Source of the DNA: Pseudomonadota bacterium
Lineage (GTDB): Bacteria > Pseudomonadota > Gammaproteobacteria > Burkholderiales > Burkholderiaceae_C
Reading direction: 5' to 3'
DNA length: 27,793 nt
NCBI GenBank assembly: GCA_023460715.1
Contig: JAEWPH010000132.1
Coordinates: 1 to 27,793 of the forward strand
Shown: positions 18,242 through 27,793 of the stretch, one piece after another
Layout: each line of letters begins with the position of its first letter
How positions within the stretch are numbered: the stretch's first letter is position 1
The notes under the pieces: model-generated
What the model was told of the DNA's origin: nothing
Seen by the model: the letters and a program-made list of their open reading frames with translations, nothing else
The model's database searches: none
Program-made: the position numbers and the translations under genes

Positions 18242-18875
18242 AGCGTTTCTCCAGGCGCTGGAAGCCCCAGGTCAGCACCAGGGTCATGATGAGATAGAAG
18301 GCGGCGGCGACGATGAACGGCGTGGTCGTGAAGTCGCGCTGCACGATGCCGCGCGCGGCGCGCAGCAGGTCGTTGAGCGCCAGCACGTAGATCAGCGAGG
18401 TGTCCTTGACCAGCGTGATGGTCTCGTTGCTCATGGGCGGCAGGATGCGGCGCACCATCTGCGGCAGCACGATGCGGCGCATGGTCTGGCCGTAGGTCAT
18501 GCCCAGCACCTTGGCGCCCTCGTACTGGCCGCGGTCGATGGACTGGATGCCGGCGCGGAAGATCTCGGCGAAGTACGCCGCGTAGTTGAGCGCAAAGGCC
18601 ACCACCGCGGCCGGAAAGTCCGGCAGCCGCACGCCGATGACCGGCACGAAGGGCAGCGCGAAGTAGATGAACAGCATCTGCAGCATGAGCGGCGTGCCGC
18701 GCATGAGCCAGATGTAGCCGTTCACCAGCCCCGACAGCAGGCCGAACCGCGAGACGCGCACGAGCGCCAGCACCAGCCCCAGCGGCACCGCCAGCGCCAG
18801 CGTGATGGCAAAGAGCTTCAGCGTGACCGTCGCGCCCTGCGCCAGCGGCCCCAGAAGGGAAAGAACGTAATCCAT
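18222..18875 (-). CDS. Polar amino-acid ABC transporter permease (HisMQ/GlnP type)
   Basis: 217 residues. It has about five membrane segments and the EAA loop that contacts the ATPase, seen as EIFRAGIQSIDRGQYEGAKVLGM followed by MRRIVLPQ (split here: EIFRAGIQSIDRGQ, YEGAKVLGMT). An early RGTPLMLQMLFIYF motif is typical of the family. Only one permease gene is present, so the transporter would be a homodimer, as for glutamine or cystine systems. It follows the binding-protein gene after a 175-bp gap that contains a palindromic repeat, and overlaps the ATPase gene by 20 bp. Confidence 0.92.
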   Translation of the reverse strand: MDYVLSLLGPLAQGATVTLKLFAITLALAVPLGLVLALVRVSRFGLLSGLVNGYIWLMRGTPLMLQMLFIYFALPFVPVIGVRLPDFPAAVVAFALNYAAYFAEIFRAGIQSIDRGQYEGAKVLGMTYGQTMRRIVLPQMVRRILPPMSNETITLVKDTSLIYVLALNDLLRAARGIVQRDFTTTPFIVAAAFYLIMTLVLTWGFQRLEKRYAKHDE

Positions 18876-18979
18876 GCAGTCAGAACAGTTCAGCTATTGC
18901 ACGACGCACAGCGTATGCAACTGGCGCGGCCCAGATCAGGGGACGCCGCGCAAGGGCCGCCCCGCCGCGCTGGCGTCGT

Positions 18980-19046
18980 CCCCCTTCCCCCATCGCGCAG
19001 CGATGCGAGAGAAGGGGGAAGCGGCAAAGCCGCTCAGGGGGTTGCC
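18980..19046. repeat. REP-like compound hairpin between binding-protein and permease genes
   Basis: Three adjoining inverted repeats. CTTCCCCC (18984-18991) pairs with GGGGGAAG (19014-19021) around an inner ATCGC-gca-GCGAT. AGCGGC-aaa-GCCGCT is at 19020-19034. CCCCC/GGGGG flanks reach into the stop region of the binding-protein gene, near 19037-19046. From memory, this run of poly-C, small GC hairpin and GCGGC-AAA-GCCGC resembles an intergenic repeat common in Comamonadaceae. In this position it could hold back transcripts so that the binding protein is made in excess over the permease. The remaining spacer to 18876 shows nothing else. Confidence 0.65.
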
Positions 19047-19050
19047 CCCA

Positions 19051-19854
19051 TCACTTCAAGATGTTCTTGCCAAACCACTGCTCGGCGATCTTGGCGGCCG
19101 AGCCGTCCTGCTTCATCTCGCCCAGCGCCTTGTCCAGCTTGCCCAGCAGTTCGGCGTCGTCCTTGCGCACGCCCACGCCATAGTCTTCGGTGCCGAAGTG
19201 CTCGTCCAGCACGGCGTAGTCCTGCGGCTTCTTGGCGACGTAGTAGCGGCCCACGACTTCATCGACCACCACGGCCTGCAGGCGGCCGGTGGACACGTCC
19301 ATCAGCGCGGCCACGTTGTCGCCGAAGGTCTTGAATTCCTTGAACGACTTGAACACGGCGTCTTCCTTCTTGACCGCGTCCACGGCGCTGGAACCTTCCT
19401 GCGCACCCACCACCTTGCCGGCCAGATCGGCCTTGGTCTTGATGGCGCTGCTGGCGGCCACCACCACGATCTGGTGGTTCTCCATGTAGGGCGCGGTGAA
19501 GCCGATGTTCTGCTTGCGCTCTTCGGTGATGGTCAGGCCGTTCCACAGCGCATCCACGCGCTTGCCGGACAGCTCGGCCTCCTTGGCGCTCCAGTCGATG
19601 GGCTTGAACTCGACCTCCACGCCCATGCGCTTGGCCGCCTCGCGGGCCATGTCGATATCGAAGCCGACGATCTCGTTCTTCTCGTTGCGAAAGCCCATCG
19701 GCGGGAAGTTGTCGTCCAGGCCCACCACGATCTTGGTGGCGGCGGCCGGTGCCGGCGTGGCGGCCGTGCCGGACGACGATGCGTTTTCGTTCTTGCCACA
19801 GGCGGCAAGCAGAACGCCCACGGAAACCAGGGCGATGGCAGCGATCTTTTTCAT
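19051..19854 (-). CDS. Amino-acid ABC transporter substrate-binding lipoprotein (SBP_bac_3)
   Basis: 267 residues from ATG 19854. The open frame extends upstream without a signal peptide and is rejected. The lipoprotein signal MKKIAAIALVSVGVLLAAC gives Cys19, then a Ser/Ala/Pro linker to ~37. The two-lobed family 3 binding fold begins at KIVVGLDDNFPPMGFRNE, with GFDIDMAREAAKRMG, the ligand-contact region LSGKRVDALWNGLTIT, and the hinge/second-lobe AGKVVGAQEGSSAVDAV. It anchors in the periplasmic face of the inner membrane and delivers an amino acid to the permease. The family covers glutamine, arginine/lysine and cystine binders, and I cannot choose between them by eye. The leader contains a terminator-like hairpin. 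Confidence 0.93.
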   Translation of the reverse strand: MKKIAAIALVSVGVLLAACGKNENASSSGTAATPAPAAATKIVVGLDDNFPPMGFRNEKNEIVGFDIDMAREAAKRMGVEVEFKPIDWSAKEAELSGKRVDALWNGLTITEERKQNIGFTAPYMENHQIVVVAASSAIKTKADLAGKVVGAQEGSSAVDAVKKEDAVFKSFKEFKTFGDNVAALMDVSTGRLQAVVVDEVVGRYYVAKKPQDYAVLDEHFGTEDYGVGVRKDDAELLGKLDKALGEMKQDGSAAKIAEQWFGKNILK

Positions 19855-19873
19855 GACTCTCGAAGGTCCAAAA

Positions 19874-19923
19874 GCAAAAAACAGCGCGTGCCGGCCAGCG
19901 TCTGCGGCTGGCGGGACACGCGC
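19874..19923 (-). terminator. Terminator-like hairpin in the leader of the binding-protein gene (possible attenuator)
   Basis: Arms GCGCGTG (19884-19890) and CACGCGC (19917-19923), with inner arms GCCAGC (19894-19899) and GCTGGC (19907-19912), form a nearly continuous stem of ~15 bp. Read on the - strand it is followed by TGTTTTTTGC (19883-19874). It ends only ~20 bases before the start codon, too close for a promoter to fit after it, so a promoter for this gene must lie upstream and the hairpin would be in the mRNA leader. I see no leader peptide or known riboswitch. Confidence 0.7.
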
Positions 19924-20039
19924 ATCGGAAGAGGAATCCAGCCCGTATTGTCTCCGAGACGGCGGCCGGCGCTCCAAAACGGTGCGCCGCCGCCCTGGGA
20001 ACGGGGCGCTGGCTGACGCGGCCGTCACACCGCGGCACG

Positions 20040-20128
20040 CAAAAAGAAGAGCTGCTTGCGCCCGTCTCGCTTGCATTTCAAGGACAAATGACCTTGAACA
20101 CAAGCAGTGACGAGCGCAAGCAGCTCTT
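20040..20128 (-). terminator. Long multi-stem hairpin ending gltD
   Basis: Outer arms 20047-20066 and 20109-20128 pair at 19 of 20 positions (single mismatch 20062/20113). Inside, GCTTG (20069-20073) pairs with CAAGC (20101-20105), and TTCAAGG (20077-20083) pairs with CCTTGAA (20092-20098). Read on the - strand the structure ends in GAGCTCTT-like sequence, then CTTTTTGCG, so it can serve as the intrinsic terminator of gltBD, 56 bp after the gltD stop. The outer arm shares the 12-mer AGCTGCTTGCGC with dispersed repeat copy A. The gap 19855-20183 holds this element, the attenuator-like hairpin and no gene. Confidence 0.75.
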
Positions 20129-20183
20129 TATTCGATAGCAACCATCACCGCAGCCACTCCCAGTGGCGCGGCGGCGGCCCGGG

Positions 20184-21662
20184 TCAGCGCGGCAGGTCGG
20201 AGTAGCCCATCAGAAACTCGTCCACCGCCCGCGCGGCCTGGCGGCCTTCGCGGATGGCCCAGACCACCAGCGACTGGCCGCGGCGGATGTCGCCGGCGGC
20301 GAACACCTTGGGCACGTTGGTGGCGTAGCCGCCGTCGAAGTCGGTGGTGGCGCGGGCATTGCCACGCGCATCCTTGTCCACGCCGAAGGCTTCCAGCACG
20401 GCGGCGACCGGGCTCACGAAGCCCATGGCCAGCAGCACCAGGTCGGCCTTCAGGGTCTGCTCGGAGCCCGGCACCTCGACCATCTTGCCGTCCTTCCATT
20501 CGACGCGCACGGTCTTCAGGCCGGTGACCTTGCCCTTCTCGCCGACCAGCTCCTTGGTGGAGATGGCGAACTCGCGCTCGCAGCCTTCCTCGTGGCTGGA
20601 GCTCGTGCGCAGCTTGATCGGCCAGTAGGGCCAGGTCAGCGGGCGGTTCTCCACTTCGGGCGGCTGGGGCATCAGCTCGAACTGCGTGACGCTGGCCGCG
20701 CCATGGCGGTTGCTGGTGCCCACGCAGTCGCTGCCGGTGTCGCCGCCGCCGATCACGATGACGTGCTTGCCGTCGGCGCGCAGCTGGCCCTTGAGCTTGT
20801 CGCCGGCGTTGACCTTGTTCTGCTGCGGCAGGAACTCCATGGCGAAGTGCACGCCGTCCAGGTCGCGGCCGGGCACGGGCAGGTCGCGCGACTGCTCGGC
20901 GCCGCCGGTCAGCAGCACGGCGTCGAAGTCCTTGTGCAGTTGCTCGGGCGTGATGGTTTCCTTGGCCCAGTTGGTGACCTTGGAGCCTTTGCCCAGGCCG
21001 TCCTTCTCCGCACCGATGAACACGCCGGTGCGGATGGTGACGCCCTCGGCCACCATCTGCTCGGCGCGGCGGTCGATGTGCGACTTCTCCATCTTGAAGT
21101 CGGGAATGCCGTAGCGCAGCAGGCCGCCGATGCGGTCGTTCTTCTCGAACAGCGTCACGTCGTGCCCGGCGCGCGCCAGTTGCTGGGCGGCGGCCATGCC
21201 GGCCGGGCCGGAGCCCACCACGGCCACCTTCTTGCCGGTCTTGTGCTTCGCCGGCAGCGGCTTGACCCAGCCCTCGGCCCAGGCGCGGTCGATGATGGCG
21301 TGTTCGATGGACTTGATGCCCACCGCGTCGTCGTTCACGTTGAGCACGCATGCGGCCTCGCAGGGCGCGGGGCAGATGCGGCCGGTGAACTCGGGGAAGT
21401 TGTTCGTGCTGTGCAGCACGGCGATGGCGCTCTTCCAGTCCTGCTGGTAGACCAGGTCGTTGAAGTCCGGAATGATGTTGTTGACCGGGCAGCCGTTGTT
21501 GCAGAACGGCGTGCCGCAGTCCATGCAGCGCGCGCCCTGGATCTTGGCCTGCGTGTCATCGAGGCCGATGACGAATTCCTTGTAGTGCTTCAGGCGCTCG
21601 CCGACGGGCTTGTAGCCCTCTTCGATGCGCTCGTATTCCATGAAGCCGGTGGTCTTTCCCAT
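20184..21662 (-). CDS. gltD: Glutamate synthase small subunit (GltD)
   Basis: 492 residues. It is the FAD/NADPH-dependent reductase subunit that passes electrons to GltB for making two glutamates from glutamine and 2-oxoglutarate. The N-terminal iron-sulfur domain has Cys46, Cys49, Cys54 and Cys58 ([16 protein letters not shown]) and Cys97, Cys101, Cys105 (CPAPCEAAC), enough for two [4Fe-4S] clusters. The FAD site [10 protein letters not shown] is at ~150-159, the NADPH site [15 protein letters not shown] is in the middle, and [17 protein letters not shown] near the end is the second FAD contact. It follows gltB by 89 bp and is probably co-transcribed. A long hairpin terminator lies downstream. 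Confidence 0.97.
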   Translation of the reverse strand: MGKTTGFMEYERIEEGYKPVGERLKHYKEFVIGLDDTQAKIQGARCMDCGTPFCNNGCPVNNIIPDFNDLVYQQDWKSAIAVLHSTNNFPEFTGRICPAPCEAACVLNVNDDAVGIKSIEHAIIDRAWAEGWVKPLPAKHKTGKKVAVVGSGPAGMAAAQQLARAGHDVTLFEKNDRIGGLLRYGIPDFKMEKSHIDRRAEQMVAEGVTIRTGVFIGAEKDGLGKGSKVTNWAKETITPEQLHKDFDAVLLTGGAEQSRDLPVPGRDLDGVHFAMEFLPQQNKVNAGDKLKGQLRADGKHVIVIGGGDTGSDCVGTSNRHGAASVTQFELMPQPPEVENRPLTWPYWPIKLRTSSSHEEGCEREFAISTKELVGEKGKVTGLKTVRVEWKDGKMVEVPGSEQTLKADLVLLAMGFVSPVAAVLEAFGVDKDARGNARATTDFDGGYATNVPKVFAAGDIRRGQSLVVWAIREGRQAARAVDEFLMGYSDLPR

Positions 21663-21751
21663 GATGTCTGTCCTGATGTCTGTGGATGCTGTGCGAGCCG
21701 AGCGGCTGGCCCGTATGGCCGGGCGCCGGGCCGCTCTGCGGGGCTGCCGCC

Positions 21752-26485
<4,734 letters not shown>

Positions 26486-26493
26486 GGCGCACT

Positions 26494-26499
26494 CTCCTC
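26494..26499 (-). promoter_or_regulatory. RBS of gltB
   Basis: GAGGAG on the - strand, eight bases before ATG 26485, confirms the start that leaves the 24-residue propeptide ahead of the catalytic cysteine. Confidence 0.7.
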
Positions 26500-26543
26500 A
26501 GGGAAATGGGTCGCAGGGACCGCAAGGTTAGTGCAATGCAACA

Positions 26544-26557
26544 TGCTTGCGCAAGCA
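26544..26557. promoter_or_regulatory. 14-bp palindrome upstream of gltB
   Basis: Perfect even palindrome TGCTTGCGCAAGCA, 58 bases upstream of the gltB start, in the 187-bp gap 26486-26672. On the - strand, TTGCGC within it, an 18-base spacer and TAACCT form a weak -35/-10 pair, so the palindrome would overlap the promoter. An operator for a nitrogen or amino-acid regulator is possible. No specific regulator consensus is recognised. Confidence 0.4.
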
Positions 26558-26564
26558 GATTAAT

Positions 26565-26625
26565 GGGGGTCAGATACTATTTATAAATAGGAATATCTCT
26601 CATTTATTTATATTGGGGACAAATT
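26565..26625. mobile_element. AT-rich flank of the RAYT element with GGGGTCAGA and GGGGACAAA motifs
   Basis: GGGGGTCAGA (26565-26574) and TTGGGGACAAATTA (26613-26625) bracket a strongly AT-rich stretch that includes the palindrome CTATTTATAAATAG (26577-26590). The composition is very unlike the ~65-70% GC surroundings. From memory, paired GGGGTCAGA/GGGGACAAA-type motifs recur next to REP-associated tyrosine transposase genes in proteobacteria. A related motif in inverted orientation (TCCGTCCCC) lies on the other side of the transposase at 27416-27424. This is probably the element's end or recognition structure. Confidence 0.6.
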
Positions 26626-26672
26626 AAAAACAGGAGCATTGAACCCATATCCATCAATGGCTTGCATCTTTT

Positions 26673-27371
26673 TCAAGTCGGATTGATGGGTTTGGGCGGT
26701 CGGCCAGCGCGGGATTTGGTCACCCGGCGCACCGTGTTCTTCTGCAACTCCGCCGCGAATTTTTCATCGCCCAGGGCCCATCCGGCCAGCGCGGACGCGG
26801 TCAGATCCGCCTGGTCGGCCCCGCTGACGCCGCCCTGCACCAGCGCGCCGTAGGCGGCCTCGCGGGCGAAGGGCGTGTTGCCCAGCGACCAGTACAGGGC
26901 ATGCGGCGTGATCAGCCGCTCGTGCCGCAGGCCCCGCGCGTGGGCATGGCTGGACCAGGGGTAGTCCGCCGGCTGGGCCACCAGGCCGGAGCGCACCGGG
27001 TTGAGGTCGAGGTAGGCCATGCACGGCAGCAGGTAGCGGGCGGCATCCAGCACCGTCGAGCGGTAGCGCCCTTCCCACAGCGTGCCGCTGCGACCGTGGC
27101 GGTTGTTGAAGGTCCGCACGTAGCTGCGGCCCACGGACTGCATCAGCTGCGGCAGCCCCTCGGCCGTCTGCGGCGTGGCCAGCAGGTGGAAGTGGTTGGG
27201 CATGAGCACATAGGCGTGCACCGCGACGCCGGCCTTGCGGGCGTGCTCACCCACCAGGGCGAGCAGGGCTTTGCGGTCGGCATCGTCCACGAAGATGGGC
27301 TGGCGGTTGTTGCCCCGCTGGATGACGTGGTGGACGTAGCCGGGCAGGGTCAGGCGGGGAAGACGGGCCAT
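26673..27371 (-). CDS. REP-associated tyrosine transposase (RAYT, Y1_Tnp/TnpA_REP)
   Basis: 232 residues from ATG 27371. An upstream in-frame start at 27470 adds 33 non-conserved residues, and homology begins at MARLPR. It is a single-domain HUH nuclease related to IS200/IS605 transposases. The metal-binding motif is His60-Phe61-His62 in LMPNHFHLL. The catalytic tyrosine is probably Tyr84 in GRSYVRTFNNRHGR, followed by TLWEGRYRST and YLDLNPVRSGLV, all characteristic. Residues ~150-232 form a basic tail ending GRPPKPINPT. RAYTs cut and rejoin single-stranded DNA at REP-type palindromes and are usually single-copy domesticated genes. All key residues are present, so it looks intact. It points toward gltB and lies 187 bp upstream of it. 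Confidence 0.9.
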   Translation of the reverse strand: MARLPRLTLPGYVHHVIQRGNNRQPIFVDDADRKALLALVGEHARKAGVAVHAYVLMPNHFHLLATPQTAEGLPQLMQSVGRSYVRTFNNRHGRSGTLWEGRYRSTVLDAARYLLPCMAYLDLNPVRSGLVAQPADYPWSSHAHARGLRHERLITPHALYWSLGNTPFAREAAYGALVQGGVSGADQADLTASALAGWALGDEKFAAELQKNTVRRVTKSRAGRPPKPINPT

Positions 27372-27413
27372 GATGCGGTTGCGAAGGAGCGGCAGCAACC
27401 CGCATGGTATGCG

Positions 27414-27430
27414 AATCCGTCCCCGATTAG
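27414..27430. mobile_element. Upstream flank motif of the RAYT gene
   Basis: AATCCGTCCCCGATTAG, 43 bp upstream of the transposase start. Its reverse complement contains GGGGACGGA, close to GGGGACAAA at 26616-26624 on the far side. The two therefore stand as imperfect inverted motifs around the gene and may mark the element's limits (about 26565-27430). Confidence 0.5.
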
Positions 27431-27474
27431 CGTCGCGCTGTTGCCTCGGAGCGACCGCCGCTTGCCCCATGCAT

Positions 27475-27523
27475 CAAAATGGCCCAAAACGCTTATCCTG
27501 AAAGCGCATGAAGCTATTATTTC
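27475..27523 (+). repeat. Dispersed ~50-bp repeat, copy C
   Basis: Core at 27488-27517: AACGCTTATCC, four variable bases, AAGCGCATGAAGCTAT, preceded by AAAATGGCCC. It matches copy B in the same orientation and copy A on the other strand, including the internal CGCTT/AAGCG hairpin. It lies between the right-edge gene and the RAYT element, just downstream of the stop of the former. Confidence 0.7.
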
Positions 27524-27535
27524 TATAGCAAACCG

Positions 27536-27793
27536 CTAATCCGCAGAATCCGCCAGCCATTCGGCCAGCGCGCGCCCGGCAGGCGTCAGGGCGGCCAGCC
27601 AGCGGCCGTCATCCTGTGTCACCCGCACCCAGCCGGGGCCGGGAATGCCGCCCAGCGCGGCATCGCCCATGAGGGTCAGTTCGCGCAGCACGGCACTGGC
27701 GCCCACACCCAGGCGCTTGGCCAGACGGGGCAGCGAGACGCTGGCCGATGGCGGGGGCGCTGCCGAAGCCCCCTCCCCGCCGTGGCCATCGGC
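27536..27793 (-). CDS. Winged-helix-like hypothetical protein (C-terminal part, 5' end outside window)
   Basis: The - strand frame is open from the window edge (27793) to TAG at 27536-27538, giving 85 residues and no start codon in view. After a Gly/Ala/Pro-rich stretch, the sequence LPRLAKRLGVGASAVLRELT looks like a helix-turn-helix. It is followed by GGIPGPGWVRVTQDDGRW (a likely wing) and LAALTPAGRALAEWL, the LT-x-x-GR ending common in winged-helix regulators. The codon pattern is strongly GC at third positions, like neighbouring genes, which supports it being real. The regulator role is inferred and the target is unknown. Confidence 0.65.
   Translation of the reverse strand, partial: ADGHGGEGASAAPPPSASVSLPRLAKRLGVGASAVLRELTLMGDAALGGIPGPGWVRVTQDDGRWLAALTPAGRALAEWLADSAD

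Noticed and set aside
19855..20040. Known amino-acid riboswitch (lysine, glutamine, SAM) in the binding-protein leader
   Set aside because: Only a simple terminator-like hairpin is visible; none of the conserved aptamer cores can be recognised.
27371..27470. N-terminal extension of the RAYT to 27470
   Set aside because: The 33 added residues are not conserved and contain the flank motif region; MARLPR at 27371 fits the family start.

Overview
The window looks like a chromosomal segment of a high-GC betaproteobacterium of the Comamonadaceae, most like Acidovorax or a close relative. The basis is base composition, the combined order of mla, murA and his genes, the short ATP phosphoribosyltransferase (HisG), and intergenic repeat types that I associate with this family. 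The assignment comes from recall, not a search. Only the first three genes (pelF, pelG and a lipoprotein gene) are on the + strand. Everything from about 3.35 kb to the right edge is on the - strand.

Left edge (1-3326): the 3' end of a Pel exopolysaccharide locus. The C-terminal part of PelF (glycosyltransferase) overlaps a complete pelG (membrane transporter subunit). A Gly-rich lipoprotein follows, with an Ig-like domain and a spherulin-4-type glycoside hydrolase domain. This is the most interesting gene here: the fungal GH135 relatives cut galactosamine-rich polymers, the same chemistry as Pel, so it is a candidate accessory Pel-trimming enzyme.

Histidine block (3352-9547): read on the - strand, the order is hisG-hisD-[vapB-vapC]-hisC-hisB-hisH-hisA, closed by an intrinsic terminator. 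A toxin-antitoxin pair with its own tandem-palindrome operator and an upstream terminator sits between hisD and hisC. vapC overlaps hisC by 4 bp, so hisCBHA may be expressed partly from the antitoxin promoter. hisF, hisI and hisE do not follow hisA.

Cell-envelope block (9602-17303): mlaF-mlaE-mlaD-mlaA-mlaC-mlaB (outer-membrane lipid asymmetry), then a two-gene ABC-2 exporter, a BolA/IbaG-type gene and murA (first committed step of peptidoglycan synthesis). It runs straight into hisG.

Amino-acid block (17438-26485): a polar amino-acid ABC transporter (binding lipoprotein, permease, ATPase) and gltB-gltD (glutamate synthase). The transporter leader holds a terminator-like hairpin, a palindromic repeat separates the binding-protein gene from the permease, and an elaborate hairpin ends gltD.

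Right edge (26486-27793): a REP-associated tyrosine transposase (RAYT) with recurrent GGGGTCAGA/GGGGACAAA-type flank motifs in an AT-rich patch, then the 3' end of a winged-helix-like gene that runs off the window. Three copies of a roughly 50-bp dispersed repeat are present. One of them exactly fills the hisB-hisH gap and abuts the hisH start codon. I saw no tRNA, rRNA or CRISPR array.
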